DNA of 64,000 nt from Anthonomus grandis grandis (GCF_022605725.1 NC_065546.1:41412227-41476226), one strand, 5' to 3'; shown: positions 10,950-23,415, counted from the first letter of the stretch. Notes: generated from the letters alone by a model not told the origin. Program-made: numbers and translations.

Positions 10950-13370
10950 CAGCACCGGCTCTGGTGGAATATTTCCAATATACTATTAAAAAAGAGCACA
11001 ACAAACTGTTTTCTGATTCATACAGAAGAGGGGTCTTCTCTGGAGACTGGAAACTTGGACATATTCAACGTATCATTAGCGACCGTTAGTATCGATTTCA
11101 AAAACACAGATCTATTGGCGACCACGAAGTCACGCATGCTTGGACCGATGCTATCGAGAAATATGGTGAATCACGTGCAATAGCTCTGGATATTTCCAAG
11201 GCAATCGATAGGGTCCGGCATGAAAACCTCTTTAACAAAGCGTGTGATTTGCCACCAACTCTCGTTGCTTGGCTTGGAAACTTCCTCGAGAAGGATTGTC
11301 GTTGATGGACACACCTCGTAGAAGTTTTAAATTAACACTGGTGTCCCTAAGCGATACATCTTATCCCCGATTCTCTTCTTGTATATCAACGACCTTCTCG
11401 ACAAAACTTCTAATTTATTTAACAACTTTACCTTAATAGTACTTCAGTATTGTCATCAGCAAATGATGAAATGATTACAGTGTTTTCTTTCAAGTCGCCC
11501 AATTAAATGATTTTAGCTAATATCCAGTGCCATAGGCGTCGCTAGGAAATAACTAATAATATCGACCTTAACATCATTTTATCATCGACCTTAGCAGCAA
11601 GAGGAGTCAACTCTCTTATCGGCAACTGGATTAAAGCCATACTAAGTGACCTAAGAATAACGACCTCCTTACAGGGCGAACGTATTGACTTCAGGGCCGC
11701 GCGAGGTTGTGCGCAGGAAGGTTCACATCTCCTTGATGTTCACATGATCGCTACTCCTTGACGTCGAAGTCCAACATTACGCAGATGATCTATCTGGTGA
11801 TGACCTGTTAAAAGGAAAAAATGAAAAAGCAATATCAGCACCACTACAAGAAGTTTGGTTAATGCAACAACTGCTGAAGATCATTCTAAAATGGTGCGAG
11901 AGGGAGAAAATGTCCATTAATTTGCATACTATGGTAATATATAGTGCCACTGACCAGAAAAAGGAATATCGGCGAAATCAAATCGCCAATCCTGAGACTA
12001 GAAACTATCCAATTTGCAACCTTAGATAGGACGTTTGATTGGAACTCGCATCCTGACTAAACAATCAAGAAAGCAAAACGGTCGCTATGAAGGTGTGGCA
12101 CGATTTGTAACAAAACTTGGGGATTAAACTCAAAAGAGATGCAGTGGTCATACTCATAGGTCACCACAGACCTATGGTATTTTACGGCTCTGTGGTAGGG
12201 CAAAGCAACACAACAACTGGCCAAAACAAAGCTTAACAGCCTTCAAAGGCAGGCCTACTGGCTCATTATATGCCATTGAAATATGTGCAAGAATGCTTAA
12301 CGAAATGCAATTTGAAAACTGAGCCATCAAAATCTACAGTAACAGTCAGGCGGCTCTAAAAGCGCTAAAATCCCCTACCTGCACATGTAGAGCAATATGG
12401 AGCTGCAAAAACGAGCTCATAATGCCTGAGCAAGGGAATAAAATTAAACAACCCTAAAATGGATTCCGAGACATGCTGGGCTTAAAGGAAACGAGGCGGC
12501 TAACAAGCTAGCCAAAAAGGATCAGAATCCAACCTAATAGGTTCAAAACCAGCATTAGAAATTGCCTGCAAAACGGCAAAACATACAATTACAAACCTGG
12601 TGCACAACAAGCTCTTTGCTTTGTACTGGGAGGGGTTACCATGACACAACCATGCAAAGGTTTTCATACCGGACGTAACAAGGAAGGTAACAGATACCAT
12701 AAAGGAACTTAACAGGAAGTACCTAAGATCCTAATGGGAATATATGCCGGCCACTGCAAACTGCGTCACCACATGAATATGGTTGGTTTGGCAGAAATCG
12801 CCGAATGCAGACTATGCTTGGAGGAAGACGAGACTGCAGAGTACACCCTATGCAGATGTCCGGCACTAGAGATAATCAGGCAAGTCATATTCGGCAATGT
12901 TGTACCAAAGACGAAAGACATTAGGAATGCTTCCCCCAATCAAATATCCGAACTTTTAAAAAGGGGGAACTTGATTGGGGAAGTATAAACATCTAGGACT
13001 GAGCCACAATAGACAAATCTAGGGTCGCAGTAATGGGACCCAAGGTGCCCCACTCACAACAAACCTAATATCATTTTAGAGTGGAGGTAGAGTCGGATCT
13101 GTTTTTAAAGAGCTTTTAAGGCTTTACAAAGCTGAGATTCGTTCATCTCTTGAGTATTGCTCTTATATATGGAGCGCTGCACCCAAACACACTTTAAAGC
13201 AACTTGATTCCGTCCAGAATACGAGTTATAGCAGATCCAGAGATTCGTATCACTTTTTTCGTACATTACAACTTGCAGAAGAAAAAATATACAGATACCT
13301 TCGTAGCACTACCTCTACTTGGAATATTTGAGTACCACAGTTTTTTGTGTCACTGTATTCTATAAAAATA
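10950..13370 (+). mobile_element. Decayed jockey-type LINE, split by a second LINE
   Basis: The left part (about 11080-11420) holds reverse-transcriptase blocks in changing frames: ESRAIALDISKAIDRVRHE (the catalytic AFD region, here AID) and, further on, LFLYINDLLDKTSN. The right part (about 13090-13330) holds the post-RT segment RLYKAEIRSSLEYCSYIW. These two parts belong in order to one LINE, and an R1-type LINE lies between them. Many stops and frameshifts. No endonuclease or clean tail was seen. Confidence 0.7.
11560..13060 (+). pseudogene. R1/LOA-type LINE relic: RT, RNase H and Cys-rich C-terminus
   Basis: Successive blocks in different frames: RGVNSLIGNWIKAILSD, then RGCAQEG (from an RGCPQGG-type motif), YADDLSG (RT active site), KWCEREKMSINLH, and a degraded RNase H region. 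A C-terminal open stretch (12734-12988) has GIYAGHCKLRHHMNMVGL and CRLCLEEDETAEYTLCRC, the zinc-binding cluster that ends many R1/I-type polyproteins. The YADD residues survive, but the frame is broken many times. It separates the two halves of the LINE at 10950-13370. Confidence 0.75.
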
Positions 13371-13379
13371 AAGTATTTG

Positions 13380-14640
13380 ATGATAGGTTCAAAAATAATT
13401 TTTTCGAATAGGGTTGATCATGCTTCTGAAGATACTTCAAACTGTGACGTTTTTGTAATAAAGTAAAAGACAAAATTTATTTATTTAAAAGAGATTTCTA
13501 ATTGTAGGCCAAATGAATATTTTGATTCCATAGTTTTTTAATAGAACCTGTGCTATAATTTTCAAAGCTCTAAATTTTCTTAGAGATATAAGCCGTTTTT
13601 AGCTACGAATTTAATATCAGCAGGTTTCATATAAGGAAAATGACAAATAAGAATAATACCTAAAAAGATTTGAATTAATTGATTGACTTCAATAAGGTTC
13701 CTGGATACATAAAAAATTATTTCAAATTCCTGAAAGAAAATATAAAAATACCACTTGAAGAAAGGCCTTAGGGAAAAACTTGAAATACCTTTCACATTCG
13801 ACTCCAAGGATATAAGAAATGTCCTAACAACTTAAAAGACATGGCTTCCAATATATGGAACATAACGGAAAATGCTTCGCAATAGCTAAAATACATCGAT
13901 AAAGCACTGTAAATGACTTTAATACAAGAAATTTATTCATATTAAATACACCAGGGAGAAAGAAACTATTAAAGAGAAGATGCTACGTTTCGACTATGAA
14001 CTAAGTTTCTAAGTGTTCCGGTCATCAAAGGCGACTTCGAGGTGATTAAGCTATTTGAAGGTATCAAGGGGATTAAATCATTCATCAAGTTTGCAAAAAG
14101 AGCACAAAAAGGAAAAATCGCTTCTAGAAGTATTGGCATATCAGAATCAAATAACCAGGTCGAGATGTTCCGAAGGAACACACGACACATAATCTACTCA
14201 AAAAAGCTAAGTATAGTTTTAAAATGTTGGTTATAAATATTTGTGGCAGAGAAATGGTACTATTTAAGATAAAAACAGGGATGGTCAAAGTGACGTTTTC
14301 ATACGGAAATTAAGGTTCCAAGGTTTAATAATCAATGATTTAATGACAATGATTATATTATTGTAGTATGTATTATTGACAATGATTATATTATATATTA
14401 TTATTTAACGGAGACCTGGTTAATTGATATGAAAAAAATAATTATGTAATATTTATGGATATAAATCTTTTAGATATGATCGTAAATTCAGAAGATGTGA
14501 TAGCATTGTTTTGTGTATTAAATCGTCACTTTTATTTAAGAGAATATAACATATAAGAATATTCTGAGATAGAATTTAGGATTCAAAGAATGTGTAAAAT
14601 ATGCGGTGTGCAAAAAATAGCTGTTTTTACAGACCACCTG
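13380..14640. other. Non-coding sequence with AT microsatellite
   Basis: Nothing recognised as a gene. 14325-14420 has repeated AATGATTATATTATT-like units. The two overlapping open frames at 13969-14236 have no support on either strand. Confidence 0.35.
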
Positions 14641-14751
14641 GATTTTCTAATTTTAATACATTTTTGGTTGAGAGTACTGACTAAATGAAGATGATTTTGA
14701 CCGTCGTGTACAATTTATGAGTACTTTAATGATGGGTTAGGTTAAATCGTG

Positions 14752-14820
14752 AGAGAAATTTGCTGTACAATGTCTGTTTTCGGACGAATGATTCTTTTAT
14801 TTACATATGATGCACATATA
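14752..14820 (+). repeat. ~66 bp direct duplication flanking the pogo element (left copy)
   Basis: The left flank GAGAAATTTGCTGTACAATG and onward to position 14820 is repeated at 17624-17690 immediately right of the element, at roughly 88% identity. Both copies code for the same piece of the interrupted mariner transposase, so the duplication is of target DNA and not part of the pogo element. Confidence 0.75.
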
Positions 14821-17620
14821 GAGGAAAGTTGCCTATTATCGGATACTTTTTTCTTTTAATTAACAAAAAATACCTACATACCACATAAATTAATTGCATG
14901 TTAAAAACGGTTAGGATGATATATGTTCTTTCATTATGTGACACGAAATAGCTCTAACTGACTCTAACTTTCACAAAAGTTAAAAAAAACATAACAGTGC
15001 ATAAATTATTATTTTGAAATTGGGTTCCTTATATCGGATAGTAGGTGTTCCTAATATCGCATATATCCGACATTCGGAACTTAAACGTTTAAAATAAAAA
15101 GCATAGGTATTTGTTTAGATTTTTATTAATATTAAATTGAAAATACGTTCAAAAACTTTATGAAAAACCTTAAAGTTAATCTAAGCACATCTCACAAATA
15201 AACCATAGATTTTTGTCAGTTCCTGCACATTCTTCATGGCACCAACGAAAGCATTGATTGCATCTGATCCACTTTTCCCCTGCTCTGTCCTCTGAATAAA
15301 AATTATTGCAATACAGGCACTCGGCGTCTTCGGCATGTCTGTCCATATCATCATCACTGTCTACTAACTGCAATTCAGTATCAGTGTCATCATCACTGGA
15401 TGAGGTGAGAGGTTTTTTAGCTTTTCCCTTCCCTTTACCATTTTTTTTTTGGTTTAGCTTTTGTGCTTCTGTTTTGACCCTTAAGTGCAGTGTTAATCGG
15501 AACTGTTTTTAATTTTCTTTTGTTTAAAGCTTCTTCCAGTTCTGATTTGTAAGGCGATCTAGTTATAACGTAATAGTGCCACGTCTTCCTCGCTTATTCG
15601 TAGATCCGGACGTGTACGAGCAACTAGGCATAGGGCTGATATCTGTCGGCTTCACCAACTTTCTGTTTGTAGAAGGAGTGGTCAAGGTATTTATTAAGGG
15701 TTTTGTGGGGATAGCATCAGGTGTTTTAATCCTGTCCCTCATAGAAGATTCGAGAAAGAGAGGTATTTCATCTTCGCTATCTATTTCCTCCGACTCTGGC
15801 CTGTTCTCATCAAGTTGTTGGGGTGGTGGCGGGGTTCTTTCACGTTGGGAATGAATAGCAAAATCATCGTCTCGGAATACATGCCTGTTGAGCGGAAAAA
15901 TTCCACATTTTCTAAAACCATTTATGGCCACTTCAACGCTTGCAGCACGTAGGTATGCTCTCCCTAGCAGCTCAGCGACCTGATAGTGAGTTACCACCCT
16001 TCCTGGATTATTTTTGAGCCATGACTCAATCTCCAATGCATAACATGTTTTAAATGGAGACATAAAAGCTACGCCTAGGGGTTGTATCTTATGTGTCGAA
16101 TGAGGAGGTAGACATAAAATATGCACATAGTTTTCCCTTGCTAAATCAATTAAAAGGATGTTGCGCGTATGAGAGTAGTGCCCGTCTAATATTAAAACCA
16201 CTGGATGGCTCTTTGCTGGTTTAACAAGCTGTAAACAGATCATGCTGAATCCAACCGGGAGGATGATATCTGGCAATCGTTCCTGGCGGTGCTCCATTTA
16301 GAAGTTCAGGCTTCATATTTTTTCTAAGAAATACTAGCATAGGTGGCACATATATTCCGGTAGCGCTCATACAAGTCACTACAGTAACAAGAGCTCCCCT
16401 TTCGGATGTCGTCAAGGCCCCAACTTGCCTTTTACCTAGTAAGCTGAGAACCCTTGAATGTTTGTGTTGAACAGTTGTAATGCCTGTTTCATCTACATTA
16501 AATAATCTGGCTGGATTCAATTTGATTTCTGCTAAGGCTGGCTCTAACAGATCAAAAAAAGCCGCGCAATTTTCTCGAGTAAACCCTTTTATGCGAGCTG
16601 CAGATACACCCGGTGGCTTTCTAAAACTCAGTTCAGGATGTCTCTTTAAAAACCCTTTTTGCCACTTTTTTCCTGCACTTGATTTCGTCATAGCAAAAGG
16701 GTGTTGTAGCCCGTTCTGGATAGCTAGCTGAAACGCTAGCCTTCTAATATCGGAAGCTCTTAGTCCATAAAACCGTTTCTCCATATCTAAACAATATGTA
16801 ACTAACAGATTTTCAATTTTGTTGCTTAGCGCAGGTCTTCTTCCTAATTTCGTAGCTGTTAATACTTCTATTGGCTTGTCTGATTTTACGTAATCAACAA
16901 GGGTACTTCTTGGAACTTTATATATTTTTGACGCTTTTAAATACCCCATTTCTTTGCCTCTAACAGCATTTACCGCAAGCTCCATGGCTCTTGCATCCCA
17001 TGTTTTACGACCTTTCTCTTGTCTTCGGTTCATCTAGAAAAAAAAAGCAAAAAACCTCCTTAATCAAGGTAAAAAGCATAATAATATGGTATATGAAACT
17101 TATTCTCATTTATTATTAAAAAAAAGAGAGTAAAACGAAAGTATCTATGACAGAAAATCAGTTGATTCATTTAAAAGCAGCTCCAGAAAACTGGTTCCAA
17201 ATATCGGATACTATACGATATTAGGAAACCAAAAGTATCCAATATTACGGTACATAACCTCACTAAATTTACCGTTTTTTTTACATTTAAAAAATTGTTC
17301 ACAGAAGCAATTTATACATTAAAAGGTATCATCTGCAATCTACTTAATGATATGGTATGTAAGAAACAAATAATTTAACCTACCTTTTCCAGAAATAACG
17401 CCAAAAATTATACACTGTTAAAATCTATGCACATCGAAAACCGTTACAGTAGCAAAATGATGTTTTATAAACAATGATAGGATTCTGTAATTCTTGTAGG
17501 AAATGATCTGCGTAATAGTTCTCTTGATTACTGTGGAAGTTACGAGATGGCGCTGTGCTATTACAGATTTAGAGTAATGTCCGATATTAGGAACCTATGC
17601 AGTATTAGGCTACTTTCCTC
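14821..17620 (-). mobile_element. Pogo/Tigger-type DNA transposon, 2.8 kb
   Basis: The left end GAGGAAAGTTGCCTATTATC and the right end, its inverted counterpart finishing CTACTTTCCTC, form imperfect terminal repeats of about 25 bp. TA is present at both junctions (14819-14820 and 17621-17622). The CCGATATTAGG-type motif recurs near both ends, for example TTCCTTATATCGGAT at 15026, TATCCGACATTC at 15064 and CCGATATTAGGAACC at 17581, as expected for subterminal transposase-binding repeats. It carries one transposase gene on the minus strand. Confidence 0.85.
15176..17033 (-). pseudogene. Pogo-type transposase with C-terminal PHD finger, inactivated
   Basis: Order from the ATG at 17033: a psq-type helix-turn-helix (about residues 8-55, KASKIYKVPRSTLVDYV), a CENP-B-type DNA-binding segment, then a DDE_1 domain. 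The first Asp is in FNVDETGITTVQ, the second in VLILDGHYSHTRN. The third motif reads HKIQPLGVAFMSPFK where active relatives have QPLDV, so the third acid is Gly. A frameshift with a small loss lies near 16222 and another near 15500. The C-terminus (15176-15373) is a Cys4-His-Cys3 PHD-like finger, CLYCNNF...RCNQCFRWCHEECAG...FICEMC. Such PHD tails are known in some insect and vertebrate pogo proteins. Confidence 0.85.
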
Positions 17621-18159
17621 TATAGAGAAATTTGCTGTACAATTTCTGTTTCTCGGACGAATGATCCTTTCATTTATATGATACACCTAATAGACACAAC
17701 TGTCGATATTGAAGCGACACTAATGCTCCTTTATTTCTACAAACACATATACAGCCGTACAGCGACGTCAAAAACCCAATGTATGGGCTGGTATCTTGGA
17801 AGATCATATTGTTGGACCTTTTGTTAATATCTTAATGCTGAAAATCACTTGGAACTTCGGCAGTACGTCATCAATCCCAGAATAACTGGGTTACCTGAAC
17901 AAGTTAATAACCTTATAGAAAATGAACGGATGTTTTAACAAGATGGGACACCACCACATTATGCTGCTGTCGTTCGTCCTTTTTTGAACGACGTATTTCT
18001 TGGACGATAGAGAAAGAGGAGGATTTCCTGGAGATAGAGAGATACCGTAAGTTGTATGTCCTGCTAGATATTCCGATCTTAACGCCCGAAATGTGCGCAG
18101 GCGTTTTGAACAATAATTGTATTTTTGTATGGAGGTCAACAGAGATCCTTTTTATCATT

Positions 18160-18520
18160 AAAAAAATTGGTGTTAAATGCTTTTTTTTCTTTTAAAATAA
18201 TTTTTTTTTATCCACATTTATTCATATTTCGTGAGAATTATTTGATAAAATAAAAAAAATAAATTAGCGCTATGTAAAATTACCCTTAATTCAAGGTATC
18301 ACTCGCCTCCTATTCCCATTTAAAAAAAAGTTAAAAATAATGTGCCTCTGAGGGGTGAGGGGATGACGTTAGAGACACGCAATTTCTATCAATAAATTTC
18401 CCTCTCAATATTAAATTTGACGTGTTCGTCCGTTTTTGGCAAAAATATTTCTATATTAGAGCGTATTTTTCAAGATGTTCAGGGTGGACTATTTTGTCTC
18501 GGACACCCTGTTATTGTTAA
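18160..18520. other. AT-rich sequence ending in a mariner-like terminus
   Basis: The string GGACACCCTGTTA at about 18502-18514 resembles the right-hand outer end of mariner-type elements and may close the relic whose coding part ends near 18150. A matching left end was not identified. A cluster CTCTGAGGGGTGAGGGG lies at about 18343. Confidence 0.35.
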
Positions 18521-19249
18521 GTTATTGGAGAACCAACTAGAATAGGAATATCTAATGCCTCGATTATAATTTTGATTCAACATTAACGATATCAGACTAT
18601 TTAGTCATTAGGTGTGAAGTCGGAATCAAATTGTTTAAGGTTAAACCTTCTTCTAAAGATTTTTTTACCTATTTCTTTTTATGAAGTTTCTTATGATTCT
18701 GATAACGAAGAAAAAATGAATTATTTAATATTTTTTTGCTTAATTTATACAGCTGGGAAAATTATAGGCGGGTGAGAAATAATGTATCGGTAAAGATCGA
18801 AAACGAAAAAAACGTTTCCTTGAAACAAATCTGCATGTTGGCAATAAATAATTGAAAAATCGTTAAAGAAATGAATATTTACTCTAGGGAGACGATTCAC
18901 ATTCTATTGGATATTGGTAGTAACGATTATTTTATAAACGCAGCTGCTTTTGAAACTGCAGACCCTACAACCCTTATCTTTTATAGACAGAACAAACAAT
19001 ATATGGATATTTTTGAATTTAGATTAGCATCCATCGAAGAAACAGCCGTTTAAATTTATAAAATCAGAGATCAGACGCTTTTGGAACTGATGGAATCGGA
19101 ATATTTATTCTAAATAATAGCTTTCTTTACATTATTTCCATAATTGTACATCTAGTAAATGGCTGCATAGAAACCGCTACATTCCCTACTACGTGGGAAG
19201 CTTATTTCTTCTGGCGGTTTCTAAAATATCTCAGACTTTTAAATTTAAA

Positions 19250-20614
19250 GTTCTCATGATTCTATGCTGATGGTCCTCTTCTGCATCTCTTCTGCATCTC
19301 TAAGATTGTTAAAAGAGTTTGGAGAACCAGATACTTGTTTTCACTGACCATAATCATATCTTGCCTCATACATGCTCTGGCTTTCGTAGTAATAACAGCT
19401 ACACAACATATACAACCGCCATTTTAAAGAAAACTGATGGCATCCTTCAAGCACCTGATAAAGATCTTACGGCCTTAATACTGCTTGACTATTGGAAAGC
19501 ATAAAACGAATAATAATTAGACGCTCTTTATAAAGCGTCAATTGTTGGCTACCCTAAATTATTTGAGCTTTGGTAATCAGGCCTGTATTTTAATAAAAAG
19601 TTACTTGTTGGATCTCATACTCAATGCGTAAAATTAAATGGATAACATTTAAGTTTTCAAGAAGTTGTTCACCTAACCTAGCTTTAGATTTGTTGTTAGT
19701 TGTAATGTGATCTGTGTAGGTGTACCTATGTTTAGGTAAAAAGTTTTTTAGCATATTTTGTAAGCGTTCTTTTTGTACTAATTTTAATTTACTTTTAGGC
19801 CTGATGTGATGGCCTGAGACATATAGCTTTAAAAAAAAATTATATATAAAAGTGTTTAATGAGACCCTGACTTGGAGTTTTTTAATTTTGTTTTGTTTTA
19901 TTAATAAGTGCTAAGAATCTTGAAGTAAAAATTAATATCATAAAATTATTTTTTAATAAATCGCCGAGCTATTTGTACCAGATTAACTTTAGACTCGATA
20001 TACGTGATTGAGACTTACGGCAAACATGTGTGATAGCCTCTCCTCTCTTTTTGGAAGATCATTAGCTAGTTAGATTGTCTATTTATCGTAAAATTATTTA
20101 TTAAGTTGTTGAACTATGCGAGTTAGTCATTGAAACACGTTGTCAATCACTCTTGGGTTAATATAGGACGCTTAGTTACAGCTTCGCCTTTTGTAAACTT
20201 TGGTATTTTGTGAAATCAAACTTAAAAACATCAAAATTAAGGGTCGTCTTAGAGCAGAAGACCCAAAATTTTTCCATTTCTTCGTACTTATTTTATTTAT
20301 AAGTTTTTTGTTTTTAAATCAAATCCAATCAAATTCTGTTAACATCAACATTTAAAGACATCATCCAATAAAGCAAATCTTATTTTTTTTTTTAAATACT
20401 ACAATTTACAATAATACACTGAATTCTAAAAAATTTCTAAAAAAATTCTAAAGCAAACAAATTTCTAAATTTTAATAATCATGTTTGGTATTTAATTAGG
20501 CAACTCGTTATGTAAGATTTATCTTATCAGTTGTTTATTCAAAGAACTTTGCTGGGGATCTCTTATCTCGTAATTACAAGTATATATGACGACAATAAAG
20601 AAATTATTATTATT
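19250..20614 (+). pseudogene. CR1/jockey-like LINE fragment with ATT-repeat tail
   Basis: 19340-19500 reads ILPHTCSGFRSNNSYTT and LTALILLDYWKA, the RT region that in intact relatives ends LLDFSKAFD; here the catalytic segment is altered and a stop follows. 19560-19700 keeps pieces such as GSHTQCVKLNG. The fragment ends at ACGACAATAAAGAAATTATT with an (ATT)n tail near 20590-20612, typical for insect LINEs. The part from 19700 to 20580 is non-coding. Confidence 0.65.
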
Positions 20615-20706
20615 ATCAAAAGGCAATACAAGATGCTGTGAAAATATTAATGTTATTTGAACTTTTGGATCTTGACAGAACATTTTTCATATCTTTAATG
20701 ATATAT

Positions 20707-23415
20707 CTGTACCTTGGTAGAAAAAGGGCCAATGTCCAAATTTCTCATATTTGAGTTATAGGCATAGGAAGTTAGTTTATTAATGACTTAACATTATTGA
20801 AAAGGCCAAAGTCCAAAATACTTGTGTTTTAGCGAAATAAACAAAATACACAAAGGCCTATGTCCAATTCTAGTTAATAGAAAAAAGGCCAATCTCTGGA
20901 CTTGGGCCTTTTCAATATATTAGAAGAATAAATTAAATTGTCAAAGTCCATAATATGGACATTGGCCCTTTTATATTATTTTATTCAGGAGATTGGCCTT
21001 AAGATTTTAATGCGTACCTACTTTTTATAACCTCAAATTTTTAGTGTAATTTATTATATTATTAGTAAACTGTGTTCTGTGTTTGAATAACGTTAAGTTA
21101 TCAAAATGAGCAAAAGGACCCTGGAAATTTTGCAGAGATGACTGAGAAAAAACTAAAAAACGTGTAAGGAATGAAAAAAGTTGGATGGAAAATGAAAGAA
21201 GGGATCGCAAAGAAAAAGGAAAAGAATATAAGACAAAAAAAGGAATCCTACAAAGGGCAAAAGAGCTAAAGGAGTCATGCGAGTGTAAACTAAAATGTTG
21301 GCAGAAAATTTGAAGATATCCAAAGGCAGAATCTATTTAGAGATTTCTACAATTTATCAAGGCATGGTCAAGATCAGTTTATAGCGGAAACTGTTAAGGA
21401 ATGTACAAAATTTAGAGAACGACAAAGAAAATCAGCTGATAAGCAAATTAAACCTAGTCGAAGAAACTTTTCAAGAAAGTACTTTCTCACAAATGAAGAT
21501 CACAAGAATTTGGAGGTTTGTCAGAAAATGTACCTAAATATTTTTGATTTGATCCTTAAAAAAGTGAGAGTAATTGTCGAAAAAAAAAGATTAAATGATT
21601 CAAATATTTGCTCTTCAGACGATCGGGGAAAACATCAAAATCATTATAAAGTTACCGAGGAAAAAAGAGATTTTATTAAATCACATATTAATAGTTTTCC
21701 TACATAAAGCAGTCATTACTCTAGAGAGAGGACATCAAAAAAATATTTAAGTCTCGATCTTTCAATTGCCCAAATGTATCGACTTCACATTCAGTATTGC
21801 GAGGAACAAAACATAAGCCCCGAAAAAGAGTCACTTTACAGACAGATTTTTAATGAACAATTCAACTTTTCATTTCATGCCCCTGCGAACGACACTTGCT
21901 CTAAATGTGACAGTTTAAATGTAAAGTTAAAGACATTTGATGGTAAAAATCTTACAGAAGAAGAAGAAAAAACTAAAATTGAAGTTTTGGAACAAAGCAA
22001 TGCTCACTTAAACCTCTCTGAAATGGCTTACAAACTTAAGTCACTAGATAAAGAAAACAGCAAGAAAGACATCAAATTTGTTGTTGCATCATTCGACCTA
22101 CAAAAGTGCGTACCTACACCATATTTGCGTAATGGCGTTTCTTTTTATAAAAGACAACTCTGGACTTATAATTTAACTGTTCATCAGACTTCAACTGCCG
22201 GCTATTTGGGAATTTGCTTTTTATGGGATGAGACAATTGCTGCTCGTGGAGGTCAAGAAATTGCTTCATGCGTCCGAAAATACATCTTGTCATTACCAAA
22301 GGAAACGGAAGTTTTAAATCTTTATAGTGATTCATGTTCGGGGCAAAATAGAAATATTTTTATGTGTACTATGATGAGCTATGTCTTGAAAGAATGTCAA
22401 GATCTAGGACATAATTTGCAAGAAATTAATCACAAATTTATGGAGCCTGGTCATACTCATATGAAGGCCGACAAAATCCACGCAGCAATCGAAATATGCA
22501 AGAAAAAAACGACTGCTAAAATAGAAGTCCCCCATGGCTGGACTAATTTTATAAGAACTGTGCGCCGAAATCCACCCCTACAAGTTAAGGAAATGTTACA
22601 AAAAGACTTCCTAAATTTTAACAGCTTTTTGACGGAAAAATTGGTTCATAGAAAAAAAAATGAGATTGCTGAAGTTGTTCCGTGGATGCGGATTAAATGG
22701 ATGAAGTTCTCCGTTGAACACCAGTTTCAGATTTTTTACAAAACGAGCTTTAACGATAGTAAAGAGTTTAAGGTTGTTGACCTGAGAAGAGGTTCTGTAC
22801 GAAACCGGCCTGCGATTCTGGATATTGATGTGCCTAAACTCATAAATCAAAAACCTTTACCATTGGCAGATCTTAAAATCAAAGATTTGTTAGATTTGCT
22901 GCCTTACATTAGCGATTATAACAAACCATTTTATGAGAACTTATAAAGATCTTCCGACTTAAATGTTGAAGATATACAAGACCCTGAGCATGAAGAAAAT
23001 AACTAACTTTCTCTGTTATTTTAGTGTAGGTATCATAAGCAGTAAAGATTTATGGCCACAGCAAATTAATTTTCTAATGCTAAAAAATACGAATTTCGTG
23101 TATAAATAAAGATTATTTTCGTAATTGGGATTGTTTTATTGTAGCAAAAAGGCCGATGTCCATTAGCTCTTCAATACCGCCTTGGCGGTACTGCTTTTCG
23201 ATTCTTGGGGCCAATGTTCATTTTTTTGTAATTTAGAAGACTAACAATACATTTTCAAAAAAATAATCCCTTCTTAAGATTTAAAATCCCAAAAATAAGT
23301 AAAGTAGGAAAAAAGGGTCACAATTCAAAAAAATATAAAGTCAATCCATCTCATTAACCCTGTTTTTCTCAAAACAGCTGAAATGGACATTGGTCTTTAT
23401 TCTACCAAAGTACAG
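20707..23415 (+). mobile_element. Sola-like DNA transposon, family A (DUF7869-type transposase)
   Basis: The terminal inverted repeats match over about 33 bp: left CTGTACCTTGGTAGAAAAAG, right its inverted counterpart ending TACCAAAGTACAG. ATATAT lies outside each end, consistent with a 4-bp ATAT target duplication. A motif close to AAAGGCCAATGTCCAA recurs inside the left end (20724, 20799, 20852, 20883, 20944, 20993) and the right end (23148, 23207, 23383), in both orientations. One transposase gene, plus strand, fills the middle. Assignment to the Sola superfamily rests on the four-base flanking repeats and the DDD/E-like protein and is from memory; the element boundaries are directly visible. 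Confidence 0.8.
21106..22946 (+). pseudogene. DUF7869-type DDE transposase, nearly intact (family A)
   Basis: Order: a basic N-terminus (about 21114-21290), a CECKLKCWQK cysteine block, then after a frameshift near 21310 FRDFYNLSRHGQDQF and VCQKMYLNIFDL, the conserved family segment. One TAA (21705-21707) interrupts the otherwise open frame, which then runs 390 codons. Candidate catalytic positions: Asp in VVASFDLQKCVPTPY, Asp in LYSDSCSGQNRN, and Asp or Glu in EPGHTHMKADKIHAAIE. HAPANDTCSKCD is a CxxC block. Only two lesions are seen, so decay is recent. Presumed role: cutting and joining of its own ends. No residue is experimentally assigned here. Confidence 0.75.

Larger units (their letters stand above)
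14655..18150 (+). pseudogene. Mariner-superfamily transposase relic interrupted by a pogo element
   Basis: Left of the pogo element, 14655-14820 reads NEDDFDRRVQFMSTLMMG and then the LFSDE region with stops. Right of it, 17624-18150 repeats the LFSDE-like block and continues with NRHNCRYWSDTNAP, a WAGILEDHIVGPF-like block and QDGTPPHYAAVVRPFLND (second catalytic Asp), reaching RRFEQ-like sequence near 18100. The same family appears in the 63298-64000 element. Only the C-terminal half of the protein is recognisable; there are many frameshifts. Confidence 0.65.

Noticed and set aside
15576..15854. Plus-strand frame in the pogo element
   Set aside because: Opposite strand of the real transposase C-terminal linker.
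18871..19053. Possible retroviral-type aspartic protease (HILLDIGSNDYFIN)
   Set aside because: Only the D-x-G-S-like string fits; no flap or C-terminal protease motif follows, and no gag or pol is adjacent. Too little to call.
22114..22850. Minus-strand frames opposite the family A transposase
   Set aside because: Shadows of the conserved plus-strand gene.
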